The notes under the pieces: generated by a model
What the model was told of the DNA's origin: nothing
The model's database searches: none
What the model saw: only the letters and a program-made list of their open reading frames with translations
NCBI RefSeq assembly: GCF_003589595.1
Contig: NW_020656077.1
Coordinates: 2,830,810 to 2,894,809 of the forward strand
Length of the DNA: 64,000 nucleotides
Origin: Hyposmocoma kahamanoa
Taxonomy: Eukaryota; Arthropoda; Insecta; Lepidoptera; Cosmopterigidae
Direction of reading: 5' to 3'
Part shown: positions 50,450-60,670 of the stretch, one piece after another
How positions within the stretch are numbered: the stretch's first letter is position 1
How the letters are laid out: every line of letters starts with the position of its first letter
Made by a program: the position numbers and the translations under genes

Positions 50450-50698
50450 TCGATACCTCTACGCCAAATTAATTATTTTGGTACTCACTGTTTTTATTTT
50501 GTTTCTTTATGTTTCTATATATTTTTTCACAAAATTAGTTTTTTTTGTTTTTTTGTTCGAATTTTGTTTTCTGTTTCTTTATTTTTTTGTCACAAAACTT
50601 AGAGAGCATAATATTAGTAAATAAAATAAGGCTGTTTACGCTAAAAACAGAAAATGACCAAAAAATTAAGTTGGCGTAGTGTTCATTGGAGGTATCGA
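50450..50698. mobile_element. MITE family E, copy 2
   Basis: TCGATACCTCTACGCCAAAT at the left and AAGTTGGCGTAGTGTTCATT then GGAGGTATCGA at the right. The left terminal repeat has lost about 10 bases (CAATGAACAC). The body carries a duplicated TTTTGTTT-rich section and the family core GGCTGTTTACG. Confidence 0.85.
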
Positions 50699-50994
50699 AA
50701 TTATATACTTAACTGTCTAATTGAAGTTTAAAAAAATTATAATTTCGTTAGAAGAATCTTTGTCTCTCTTCTGAAATTTTGGCACTTTGCAGGTGTAGCC
50801 TTATTACACCAAGGTTGAGAATTTTATTATTTACATTGAGTAAATTATTTCCTTTGTTCAATATAATCCCAGTGAAAAATTAAAGTCAACTTTATGTATA
50901 CTGTGAATGTCGATTTACCCCATTAATCGTCAATGAATTTATTGATACTGTCAATAAAATTTCTGTCAATAAAGTACCTATTAAAGGCTGGTTA

Positions 50995-51136
50995 AGGAAA
51001 AATTTTGGCCGTAAGCGTTTTTGGATGTTTGCGATGTTGTGGAGCACCCTCTGCGCTGGAATTCGGCGCGCAGCATATAACGGCGCTGCAGCCGTCTCCC
51101 GCGCACAATCGCACACACGCCGCCACACCGCAACCG
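50995..51136 (+). other. CG-rich island ending in a good splice donor
   Basis: About 51,035-51,135 is far richer in C and G than its flanks (GGCGCGCAGCATATAACGGC, CGCACACACGCCGCCACACC) and ends AACC|GTGAGT at 51,136. A short frame MLWSTLCAGIRRAAYNG opens at 51,034. It could be the first exon of a gene beyond the window or just a repeat fragment; there is no other support. Confidence 0.25.
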
Positions 51137-51936
51137 TGAGTATTCATTCAAACACGCATCTTTTATTGAATTAGATATCGTTAAATAGCTCGTATAAGCA
51201 AGGTTATCTTTTAGTTATAGTGTTATTAAAAAGCGATTTCGAACAATAAAATAAAGAATATATAATAATCTGTACAGGAGAACCTTTCTAACAGGTTATG
51301 GTGTCCCGATTAATTATTTAGTCATTATATTATAAAAAATTATATTTCTTGTGTTTTTATGCATAGAAACTTTTTTAAAGTGTTTGCTAGATGAAAATGT
51401 AATTGCGATGAATTGTACTGTGCGAAATGTAGAGCCCGGTGCTACAAAATACAAAAATTATTGAAAAAGCACGTACAGCAACAATTATTGCTGTAAAACT
51501 AACTTCAGCTTTTTTCATTTGTTTTTTTGTTGGCAATAGTGAAATCCTTTCAAATGACGTTAATTTATTGAAGTAATAAGTACTTACACAGCGCTATTTT
51601 ATTCTACAAATAGAATACATAAAATGCGTGAAAAATAAAAAAAACTGTTACATAAATTATAGTTAAAATATAATTAAAGTTAACGCTGGCGACTATTGGG
51701 AAATGTAAAAAAAATATTTATTTTTTATTTTTATTTTTATGATGATGATGATATTTTTATTTATCTTGACTTATTCAGTGTTGTAGAAAATATAACCGAA
51801 AATCAATTTACGAAGTATTGCTTTAATACACAGCATGTTTCATGTTTCATTCATCATAATATATTGTTCGCCCTGCTTTCTACTGTACCACTACGTACCG
51901 TTTAAATTGGGCCTGATCTACTCGTACAACTAACTA
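51137..51936. other. intergenic, nothing recognised
   Basis: AT-rich with A/T-rich simple tracts around 51,710-51,745. No gene. Confidence 0.4.
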
Positions 51937-52030
51937 AGCTCTGAGGTGCACTGCTACTGTTATGGATAGGCGTGTCGCTTACCACCAGGTGCACGACTTG
52001 TTCGCCCCGTCACTTGGTATTATAAAAAAA
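51937..52030 (+). repeat. repeat family C, 3' end only
   Basis: CTCTGAGGTGCACTGCTACT, GGATAGGCGTGTCGCTTACC, GCACGACTTGTTCGCCCCG and the tail TATTATAAAAAAAA. The tail shows the family's orientation. Confidence 0.82.
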
Positions 52031-52089
52031 AACTTTCGCTTTGTGATATAGATGGTTTTCGTTGGAACAACTGGTTATTATTATATTAA

Positions 52090-52508
52090 ATTTAATTTAA
52101 AATTTACCATGAGCTTTTCTGTGAGGGAAACTATCGCGAGGAAATTGGACATATCTGCAAAACAATTTAATGATGTTTGTCGATAACTGCAATTAACACT
52201 ACTGCAACAAAATTTTTTGGCCTGTTCTGTTTTTATTTCTTTAATTTTTTCACAATATCCGTTTGCTTGTTTCTTTTTTTGAATTTTGTTTTTTGTTTCT
52301 TTATTTTTTTCACAAAATTCGGGGAGCATAATTTTAGTACATAAACACGGCTGTTTACAAAAATAACAGAAAATTACCAAATAATAAAGGTTGAGTAGTG
52401 TTCATCGATGTGAAGTTCCCAATCCGCATTGGGGCCCAATGGGAGCTACGGCCCAAGCCCTCCCATTGTGAGAGGAGGTGCCCAGTAGTGGGACTATATG
52501 TAGGCTAT
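52090..52508 (+). mobile_element. SINE family B split by MITE family E
   Basis: The first part (52,090-52,179) has ACCATGAGCTTTTCTGTGAG and ATATCTGCAAAACAATTTAA. The second (52,410-52,508) has GAAGTTCCCAATCCGCATTG, GAGAGGAGGTGCCCAGTAG and GGGACTATATGTAGG. Together they make one SINE interrupted by the MITE at 52,180-52,409. Confidence 0.85.
52180..52409. mobile_element. MITE family E, copy 3, inside a SINE
   Basis: TCGATAACTGCAATTAACAC at the left and GTTGAGTAGTGTTCATCGA at the right. The core GGCTGTTTACAAAAATAACA is the same as in copy 1. It divides a family B SINE, so it is the younger insertion. GATGT flanks both sides, possibly a remnant of the target duplication. Confidence 0.85.
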
Positions 52509-52573
52509 TTGTTATACTGAATGCCTCTTTTAGTTTCGCCTCTCCCTCTGTCCTAAAAGATTATTTTGAATTT

Positions 52574-52810
52574 TTAAACGAGAGAGGCGGTATTCCCCTG
52601 CAATGGTACCGTCTCTCGGGGTCTGGGATTCAAGTTAAAGAACTGACGAACAATACGTACCGTATCGAGTAGAACGGCCTTCTGTATTTGTACTGGAAGG
52701 GACACGCCACAGAAATCCAACCGCCTCAATCTGCTGGCGAGACTAACTGGAATTAACCCGTATGCGGACAAAACAATTGGGAGTATTTCAGTGGAGGCCA
52801 CATGCCACAT
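52574..52810 (-). pseudogene. LINE reverse-transcriptase ORF C-terminal relic
   Basis: On the minus strand MWHVASTEILPIVLSAYGLI, PVSLASRLRRLDF and QIQKAVLLDTVRIVRQFF. The IPxSLxxxLxxL...QKAVxLxTxxIVRxFL pattern is the end of a non-LTR polyprotein as I recall it from lepidopteran genomes. There is no upstream RT domain. Confidence 0.55.
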
Positions 52811-53138
52811 TTTGGTGATCTCGTATTATATTGTTATTATAAGTGGTTATTATAATTATCAATATACCACGAAAATTAAATGAACTAACAACCTAGATGG
52901 TATCTACCAAATTGTGCCTTGAACTTGACTAATATTCGCAAACAGTGAAAGTGAATAGGTAAATATTGAAATGACTTGATTGGTTTATAAATGTTAGTTT
53001 TCGATTTTCGTGCTTGAGTGTATCTCATTCTACGGATTACACAGGAAATGTAAGAATAACAGAAAATTGTTAAAAGCAAAAATGTTAATAACTTTTAATA
53101 TTTGAATAAGTTCATATCTTTTTGTATCTTTGGAGTTT

Positions 53139-53360
53139 TAGAAGCAGTAGAGCTCCTTGTCTCCTCCTCCTATTTCTGCCGCCAAGCAGTAATGTGAACA
53201 ATTACTGCGTTCTGATTTGGAAGGGTAAGGGGTGCTGGTGAAATTACAGGCACATGGGACAAGTTGTGGCTTAGATCTTCGATTTAAAACTCTGAGTGGC
53301 ACTGCCTATGGGCAGGTCGCTTACCACCAGGTGCACGACTTGTTCGTCTCGTCTGTACAA
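53139..53360 (+). repeat. repeat family C, forward, with deletions
   Basis: AGCAGTAGAGCTCCTTGTCT, GCCGCCAAGCAGTAATGTG, GGCACATGGGACAAGTTG and TGCACGACTTGTTCGTCTCG. Several internal segments are shorter than in the copy at 55,015. Confidence 0.85.
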
Positions 53361-53825
53361 TAACTGAGGTGGTTAGTTAGCGGTCAGACACAAATAGCTT
53401 GCAATACATAGTTTATGAAATTTTCATTTTGAATTCGAATGTGAAATTCAATTCAGTAAAGAAAGGCAGTGACTGTTTAGTTACGTGAACGCTTGCCTCC
53501 TATATCTCAGATCGAGGGTTTGATTCACACCAGGGGAATTGCTTGCACAAATGAATAAATGTGAATAATTTGCGGTTAAATTTACAAATTATTACTTGAT
53601 TTATTTGAAGATTGGTGATGATAAACCTTGTAATTAAAATTGGTTTCCGAGATATTACACGACTCTTCAATAACTTACGAAGTCCCTAATAAGCAAGGGT
53701 CAGAGTGGTGGAGAATACCACTATTTTTAGTTTATTTCCCTTTACAAAGATCGAAGTCTAAGAAAAGTTTCTTCGATACGGATGCCGTGGCTGAAGCTCT
53801 CCCAACTGTGAGAAATTTATGAAAG

Positions 53826-54310
53826 TTTTTAAAAGACTCCAAAAAAAGCAGGAGTTTCTCAATTCGACTGTGTGTATGTTCTTTTTGTATGTAAGTTACT
53901 CGATAACTCCTCCATTTGTGAACCGATTTTGATGATTCTTTGTTTTATTGGAAAGAGGGTACTTCTATAGTGGTTCCATTTAATTTTGAAGAAAATCATC
54001 CACCTCTAATGGTGGCTGTTCGTATGAAGATTCATTTTTATAAATAGCGTCTAAATTTTATTATAAGGAGCAATTATTTTAGTGGTTGATTTTGCTATTC
54101 TCCAATTCAAGGTGCTTTTCTCTCTCAATATACTTTGAGTGGTGAGAACCGATTTTTATTATCTCCTGTATCATGTTCCGTATAGTGACTAACAAGAGGA
54201 TGAACCCGGGTTTGCGTACTTTCCGGTAACCGATTTCAACAAAACTTTCCAAACAGATGTAATTCCACGTACTTTTGAGGTCGGTTTTTTAGTACTCTGT
54301 ACTGAGATTA
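53826..54310 (+). repeat. repeat family D, full-length copy
   Basis: It begins ACTCCAAAAAAAGCAGGAG, then TTTCTCAATTCGACTGTG, GAACCGATTTTGATGATTC, CATCCACCTCTAATGGTGG, TCTCCAATTCAAGGTGC, TTATTATCTCCTGTATC and ends TTTTTTAGTACTCTGTACTG. About 485 bp, no coding capacity, no terminal inverted repeats. Together with 59,783-60,238 it gives the reference for the other fragments. Confidence 0.85.
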
Positions 54311-55014
54311 TTCTTCATTTGTCTTAACCAAATTTTTAGTTTTTTAGTTAGGTTACCTCGGTTACTAGGTAAAGAGGATTAAAATCCAGCCAATGAGTAC
54401 AAGACTAAGTACTCTAGTATGCTCTTGATAATAACAAACCTCATATTCCCATTTTCAAATTTTTGTATTCTTTCTCGTAGTTTTTATGAATATTTTATTA
54501 AACAGATTTTTCTTTCGATTTTCATTTACTGTTATAAATGTAAGTTACGGAGTGTCTATAATTAATCAATTAGAGAGATCTTTTCTGTTGAAGGTGGTCT
54601 TCTCGGTAGAATGCATTAATGTAAAAGGGGTCCCTTCGGCCTTTGCCTGGTCGCTGATCCATGGTTGAAAAATCAATGTGATCAAACGACTAATTATGGC
54701 CTTCAAATAATAGTTTTATACATAGTGTTAGAATTTTGATCGCGAATACCGTAGCGTGGTTCTATTCTAACGCACCTTACCTTAAGTTCGTCGTGAAAAT
54801 ACTTCGGAATGTTTTGTACTTCAACAACTATCTTCTCTCATAAGTATATGTTTTCTGATTATTATTATTGAAATAACAATGTCATAGTCTTCCTTTTATT
54901 TAATATGCTATGTTATTTAGAAGAAAACAATCCTCACGATTGAGGCTTGAGATCAGTGTAGTAAAATTACAGGTGTTTTTTTCACATGCGGGTTCGATGT
55001 CTGGTTCAGAGTTT
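54311..55014. other. intergenic, nothing recognised
   Basis: AT-rich, no gene and no repeat family of this window recognised. Confidence 0.4.
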
Positions 55015-55319
55015 TTGTAGTAGTAGAGCTCCTGTGAAAGCGTTCGTCCAGGGAAGTACTGCCACCTACTATTTATGCTGACAAGCAGTAATGTCAGCAT
55101 TACTGTGGTTCGGTTTTGAAGGGTAAGGGTGCTGGCGAAATTGCAGGCACATGGGACTTGTCAACTCATCTTACAGGGTATCGGGCGCAGTGGCACTGCC
55201 TCTCAGATTTTTGCGATTTAAAGCTCTGAGTGGCACTGTAACTGTCATGGACAGGCGTACAGATTACCAACAGGCGCACGACTTCTTGGTCGTCCGGTCG
55301 CTTGATGTTATAAAAAAAA
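55015..55319 (+). repeat. repeat family C, forward, full-length with A-tail
   Basis: TAGTAGTAGAGCTCCTGTGA, GCAGTAATGTCAGCATTACT, GGCACATGGGACTTGTCAAC, GCGATTTAAAGCTCTGAGTG, GCACGACTTCTTGGTCGTCC and the tail TTATAAAAAAAA. Best reference copy (305 bp). It abuts the reverse-transcriptase relic at 55,320. Confidence 0.88.
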
Positions 55320-55790
55320 TCCTCAGACATGCCATGTCTTGCCAACAGACTAGCCAGATACACAAATTCTTTCACCTGATTTAAATTACTCGCTGTCAAC
55401 CCTAATTTCGTATTCTGTAACACTTTCATCCCTTTCAATCATAATCATTTTCGTCTTACTCACTTTCACCATCATTCCTTTTCTTTCAATTGCTTCGTGC
55501 ATAACTATTAGCATCTCCTGCATTGACTTACAAATAAATGGACGACGGGTCTAATACAAAAACCACGAAAAAAATGTCCCAAGTCAACCTATTCGAAATT
55601 TAAATTGTTATGTCATCGCAGTATCGCGCTGTCCGTAGAACAAATGAAGACTAAAGCGGAGTGTCGCGCTCTGTATACGATTTTAGCGCCTTACAAGTGC
55701 GGACACTTTTTAGCGCGGACCCGACGTCCATATAATTGTAAGTCAATGATCTCCTGCAATTAATTACGGCATTTGACAAGTAACTCATTG
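55320..55790 (-). pseudogene. LINE reverse-transcriptase relic, interrupted
   Basis: On the minus strand between 55,520 and 55,320: LQEMLIVMHEAIERKGMMVK, SKTKMIMIER, then after a shift LNQVKEFVYLASLLARHGMS. This is the KTKxMxxER...xxVxxFVYLGSLxxxDG region near the end of an RT domain. The hAT-like element at 55,521-55,748 splits it; the RT sequence seems to resume at 55,749 but is broken. Confidence 0.7.
55521..55748. mobile_element. hAT-like MITE with exact 8-bp duplication
   Basis: CATTGACTTACAAATAAATG then GACGACGGGTC mirrors the right end at 28 of 31 positions. ATCTCCTG occurs directly on both sides (55,513-55,520 and 55,749-55,756), the length expected for hAT transposition. 228 bp, non-coding. 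The intact duplication and good arms suggest a fairly recent insertion. Confidence 0.85.
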
Positions 55791-56765
55791 ATTCTTATGC
55801 CACATTCACTGTTTTACAGATCTAATAAACAACTGTCCAATTTTTTTACTTGTTACCAATCCTAATGACGCAATCTGTGAAACTTTCACGAAAGGTTGAA
55901 ACAGTTCTACCTCCATCATCTTCATTTGATTCACATCTTAATTTGATTAGCAAACTCGTGGTATTTTCCAAGTTTGTTTTCCGGACTATTGAAGTTATTT
56001 TCCTGCGGTTCTATTATACTCGATGGGTTCTATTCAGGACTAACTACACTGACTTCGAGATCAAAGTCAAATAATAGCAAACCAGTACATGTGTTTATTA
56101 TCTAGATTTCGAAGTATTCTGAATCTGACAAGTGTACAACAAAATGAAAAATGAATGGGTGCTGTTAGAAAAAACTGGGATCTATTTCAAAACAATCCTC
56201 AAGTCTAGGTCATTGAGAGCTTCCTTTAAAAGGGCGGTAGAGACAAACGTCTGTGAAAGGACTGCGACAGAAATAGGACTGTAGCTAGTGAGGGTCTGTA
56301 GTCTCTGCCTGTCCCAGTTGTTAACGTACAAAATGATATGACATGTAAGATGAGTCATATTAGGGCACACGCTAGAACATAATCTTAAAGGGTATCTGTT
56401 ATCGAATTTCATAAGGAGGACTATATCTATATGATGATGTGAATATGCCGAATCACGAGTGAACACAGAGTTACACTAATGAGGTTAAACAAAAAAGTTC
56501 TGTAGACGGACATCGGGAAAGGGGAATATAATGACACGTACTAATCGTGTGGAAGTGAATAGTGAGTGACAAATGGATTTTTTCTTTCTTTTGTTTTTAC
56601 TGCGTAAATTATGTAAGCTTTATTTGCTGATGATAATTAACAATTAAAACATTTCGCGGCACTATTACCAAGTCATAGGTTTTTATGGTCAACGCAGAGC
56701 TGTTAGGGTACAGTAGACAATGCTGGCAATAAACGGTATTGTACATTTTTCGTGAACCGTTGCCT
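55791..56765. other. intergenic, nothing recognised
   Basis: AT-rich, no convincing frame or repeat. Confidence 0.4.
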
Positions 56766-57038
56766 TTAGTAGCATTAGAGCTCTTTGTGAAAGAGTTCGT
56801 CCATTGCCACGTAATGATCACATTACTGCGTTCCGGTTTTTGAAGGGTAAATGTACTAATATATTACAGGCACATGGGACTTGTCAACTTGTGTCTCAGT
56901 ATGACGCGCGCTGTGGCAGTGCCTTTCAGATTTAAAGAGATTTAAAGCTTTGAGTGGCGGTACTACTGCTATGGATAGGCGTGTCGCTTACCACCAGGCC
57001 CACGGCTTGTTCGCCCCAGCACATGATGCTTTATATAA
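56766..57038 (+). repeat. repeat family C, forward
   Basis: TAGCATTAGAGCTCTTTGTG, ACATTACTGCGTTCCGG, GGCACATGGGACTTGTCAAC, GGATAGGCGTGTCGCTTACC and GGCTTGTTCGCCCCAGC. Nearly full length with a short deletion near the start. Confidence 0.85.
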
Positions 57039-57649
57039 TTGCATTATCGATTACAACACATGGTACCACGATTTCGTTTAACCAAGGTAAACGACTCTTT
57101 TATGGGGAACTGTATACGTTATTACAATAAGATTACGGAGAATATATTAAGATTATCATTTCCTAAGTTTAAAACTTACATTAAAAGTATTTTAATTAAA
57201 AAGTCATATTACAAAATTGAAGATTTTTTTAGATAAAGATGTATGGAAAGACAACAAGAGTCTAGTTTCCACACAATTATTATTCAAAGTGTATTCCATA
57301 GCATTTAAGTTTATTTGAAAAGAGCAATTCCTAGAGTTTCTTGCTCGTTCTTCTCAGGGAGGTCAGCGTAGTGAACGAGCAGTAGCTTAAAAATGATGTT
57401 TTCAGGTGTAAATAAATTTCTAAGAGGATGGAAAAAGAAATTAATTTCATAGTCTAAGAAAAATTTTACCTATGGATTAAATGATTATTTGACTTTGACT
57501 TTCACTTTGACATCATAAAAAAAAGAAAGTTCCCCAGCATTATGATGGTTGTCGTTTATTGTCAAAATAATGAACTGAATGTGAGCGTATTTCACTTCGT
57601 CCACATTTCCATCAGCGGTGAGATTGTGCACAAACGTAAGTCTTTCTTA
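57039..57649. other. intergenic, nothing recognised
   Basis: AT-rich. TAAGAGGATGGAAAAAG at 57,420-57,437 recalls the arm of the hairpin at 8,878. No gene. Confidence 0.4.
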
Positions 57650-58652
57650 AATAATCTCAGTGTAGAGTACTAAAAAACCGACCTCAAAAGTACGTGGAAT
57701 TACATCTATTTGCCAAGTTTTATTGAAAGCGGTTACTGGAAAGTGCGCAAGCCCGGATTCATTCCCAAGTTTGCCACTATACGGAACTTGACACAGGAGA
57801 TAATAGAAATAGAAATAGAAATAGAATACATTTATTACAAAACACCACAACACAATAATAAACAGTAAAAAATTAGAAGTAAAAAAAAAAAATTAAAATA
57901 AAACAGAACTAAATTAAACTTAAAACAAACAGAAAATGAATAACAGAAAAGAAAACTAAATAAAATTAATTAAAAATAAAATTTTGGCAATAAATAATTA
58001 TTCGATCATAAAACTGGAAGTAGATGTTATGTGTGCGGCTGTGGCGTATGTAATAGGATCCACTCAGCTAATGTCACCGCCGGGACAAGGCTGTGACGCT
58101 GATTTTCAGTGGACCCTAAAACCGAGTGAGTACCGGACGTGTGTGTCGCGTTTAAACTAAAATAAATTACGTATATATTTCTATAATGTAGTATGGTGTG
58201 TTCTCTTATATTTATAAAATACTTAAATAATTCATTTGATACATATATGCAGTGATAAGCATATGCAATGTAATGTCTATTATTTGCAACAAACAAAAAT
58301 GGGACTTATTTAGTTATAAAAGATATCAATTGCGAGATTTGTGTCACGTGGGCGACGCAAGACGAGCGGGTAGGCGCGCGAGAGGGGTCCCATCAAAATA
58401 AAAATCGGTTCTCACTACTCCAGTATATTGAGAGAAAAACGCCTTGAATTGGAGAATAGCAAAATCAACCATTAAAATAATTGCGTCTTATAATTAAATT
58501 TAAGCGCTATTTATAAAAATTAATCTTCATCCGTGAACAACCTCTCTTGGTGGTGGATGATTTTCTTCAAAATTAAATGGGACCACTATGGAGATACCCT
58601 CTTTTCAATAAAAAAAGAGTCATCAATATCGGTTAACAAATATCGGAGTAAA
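57650..58652 (-). repeat. repeat family D, reverse, split by an insertion
   Basis: The first part (57,650-57,804) has AATAATCTCAGTGTAGAG, CCGACCTCAAAAGTACGTGG and ends ACTTGACACAGGAGATAAT. The second (58,397-58,652) starts AAAATCGGTTCTCACTAC and has GGAGAATAGCAAAATCAACC and GTGGATGATTTTCTTC. In uninterrupted copies these parts are adjacent. Confidence 0.85.
57805..58396 (-). mobile_element. retroposon-like insertion with (AGAAAT)n end
   Basis: 592 bp lying inside repeat D. The left end is AGAAATAGAAATAGAAATAG then AATACATTTATTACAAAAC, which read on the minus strand is a 3' tail with simple TTTCTA units. The right end is CG-rich (GGGCGACGCAAGACGAGCGG). No coding frame, so probably a 5'-truncated or non-autonomous retroposon. 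Confidence 0.6.
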
Positions 58653-59057
58653 GCTGACAAATCTGATATTGAGACCCTATTGACCAAACAAGCTTAACAC
58701 AGTAATAAACACGTCTACTGTGTCTTCATTTTTTAATCACCGAGCGTACGCTTTAATCTATAACGAACGGAGCGGGCGACGCATGGGCGACGAAAGATTG
58801 TGTATTGTGATGTGTGCGTCCATATACGGCGCGTGGCGGCCACGCACGCATGCAAGCCACGCTGCTACGTTTGTGTGGTAATTTACTGTTTGCGTCAAAA
58901 TTCTGTCAATCAAGTGATCTATGCTACGAGATTATAGGTATTATAAGAAATAATTCTTATCAATTTATGATAACGCATAAAAATATAACAACATGATAGT
59001 GTTGGGAAGACAGATCAATGTGCAAAACATGATGCAAAATACTGCATATTTTCTTTT
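58653..59057. other. intergenic with a CG-rich patch
   Basis: 58,755-58,865 is CG-rich (GAGCGGGCGACGCATGGGCG, GGCGCGTGGCGGCCACGCAC) and similar in style to 58,340-58,385 (GGGCGACGCAAGACGAGCGG), which suggests they once belonged to one repeat. No gene. Confidence 0.35.
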
Positions 59058-59111
59058 TATTTTATAATACCAAGTGATGGGATGAACAAGTCGTAAGCCT
59101 GGTGGTAACGG
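59058..59111 (-). repeat. repeat family C, short reverse fragment
   Basis: TTATAATACCAAGTGATGGG then ATGAACAAGTCGTAAGCCTG: only the end of the family next to its A-tail. Confidence 0.75.
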
Positions 59112-59469
59112 AACAATACTGAATATAACCGTATTTTTATATTTTAGGATTCTCCATGGAACAATTTATGCACATATGTGTTTACACTCGGAAGATAGGA
59201 CTGTAGTTTAGGGCTTGCGATTGTTACCTGTTTTAGATGGTTATTCTTTTTCAACAGGAAAAATCGTACAGGAGAAAAGGTAACAACGGAAGTCTTATGT
59301 CCGAATGTGCAGTCAGTGTTTTTCATCACACTTGTAAAAAGTATAATTGCATGCCATTGTTTATAAGTCAATGTTGCATGCACGCTAACTTGACTATAAT
59401 GCTCCAAATAAAACCCCTTTTTCTTCTCCTTACAGCCATGATCGGTAAAATAATTAATCATTAACATCA
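59112..59469. other. intergenic, nothing recognised
   Basis: A 119-codon minus-strand frame covers 59,144-59,503 but runs into the SINE and has no recognisable domain; I do not call it a gene. Confidence 0.4.
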
Positions 59470-59735
59470 ACATCAACCTATTTATACTCCCACTGCTGGG
59501 CACAGGTTTAGGCCGTGGTCGTAGGGGACTTTACACGTTTTCCGAGAGTTGTGAACCTTGTTCACCGTGCAGGGCTCATCACGATGTTCTCCTTCAAGAA
59601 AAACAAAAAACTCATGGTAAATTTTAAATTACATTTAGCACATAAATTCCGAGAAACTCGGAGGTGCGAGCCCGGTTTCGAACCCTCGGCCTCTGCTTGA
59701 GAGGCGTTAAGTAAAACCAATAAGCTATTACGGCT
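59470..59735 (-). mobile_element. tRNA-derived SINE, family B, full length, reverse
   Basis: In plus order: CCTATTTATACTCCCACTGC, TGGGCACAGG, GGGCTCATCACGATGTTC, AACTCATGGTAAATTTT, CGGAGGTGCGAGCCCGG and the tRNA-like head TTTCGAACCCTCGGCCTCTG. The head is therefore at the right end and the tail at the left. Confidence 0.82.
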
Positions 59736-59782
59736 TGTTAAATTAAATTGTCTACGAGGCGAAACACGTGTCCAGTATGTAT

Positions 59783-60238
59783 ATTTTTAACCGACTCTAA
59801 AAAAAGGAGGAGGTTCTCAATTCGACTGTGTGTGTGTATTTTTTGTATGTATGTTACGCGATAACTCCGCCATTTGTGAACCGATTTTGATGATTCTTTT
59901 TTTATTGTTGGAAAGAGGGTACCTCCGTAGTGGTCCCATTTCATTTTGAAGAAAATCATCCACCTCTAAGGGTGGCTGATCACGCATGAACATTCAGTTT
60001 TATAAATAGCGCCTAAATTTCTTTTAAGGAGCAATTATTTTAATGGGTGGTTTTGCTATTCTCCAATTCAAGGCGTTTTTCTGTCAATATACTTTGACTA
60101 GTGAGAACCGATTTTTATTATCTCCTGTGTCAAGTCCTGTATATTGGCGAACTAGGGGATATTTCAATAAAACTTGGCAAAGAGACTTAATTCCACGTAC
60201 TTTTGAGGTCGGTTTTTTTAGTACTCTGTACTGAGATT
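59783..60238 (+). repeat. repeat family D, nearly full length
   Basis: ACCGACTCTAAAAAAAGGAG, GAACCGATTTTGATGATTC, CATCCACCTCTAAGGGTGG, TCTCCAATTCAAGGCG and TTTTTAGTACTCTGTACTG. Compared with 53,826 a segment near CCCGGGTTTGCGTACTTTCC is missing. Confidence 0.85.
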
Positions 60239-60257
60239 GTCGGTGGTTGTGTTTGTA

Positions 60258-60507
60258 TTTTTTTTATGATACCACGTGAAGGGGTGAACAAGTCGTACGC
60301 ATTATGATAAGCGACACACCTGTCCATATCGGCATTGCCAGGGCTCCCGTCACTCTGGGACATGAGTAAACAAGGCTCATGAGGCTGTAATTTCACAAGC
60401 GCTCTTCCTTCAAACCCGTTCTCAGTGCTGACATTACTGCTTGGCGGCGGAAATAGGTAAGGTGGCAGTAGTTCCTCGGACGAACTCACAAGGAGCTCTA
60501 TTGCAAC
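60258..60507 (-). repeat. repeat family C, reverse, nearly full length
   Basis: It starts TTTTTTATGATACCACGTG, has AACAAGTCGTACGCATTATG, TGCTGACATTACTGCTTGGC, GGAAATAGGTAAGGTGGCAG and ends CTCACAAGGAGCTCTATTGC. It lies 20 bp after the repeat D copy. Confidence 0.85.
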
Positions 60508-60624
60508 GTTAATGCTGCTTTGGTGAGATAACTGCTTGAAAAAACAAGCGCAGCTACGTTTGACCAATGAAGGTCAAGAAGGCTTCGTTTATTTCTTTTT
60601 TTATTAATGTGTATTTCCGCCTGA

Positions 60625-60659
60625 ATCTGTAAACCACAAAGATATTGTGGTTTACAGAT
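60625..60659. repeat. 15-bp perfect hairpin next to a SINE
   Basis: ATCTGTAAACCACAA (60,625-60,639) and TTGTGGTTTACAGAT (60,645-60,659) with a 5-nt loop, ending 12 bp before the SINE at 60,671. Confidence 0.9.
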
Positions 60660-60670
60660 ACAACTATATA

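Noticed and set aside
54900..55100. 66-codon minus-strand frame
   Set aside because: Overlaps the start of a repeat C copy; no domain.
59144..59503. 119-codon minus-strand frame
   Set aside because: It starts in the tail of SINE family B and shows no domain or composition typical of coding sequence.
60187..60567. 126-codon minus-strand frame
   Set aside because: It spans the end of repeat D and all of a repeat C copy; equivalent frames are not kept in other copies.
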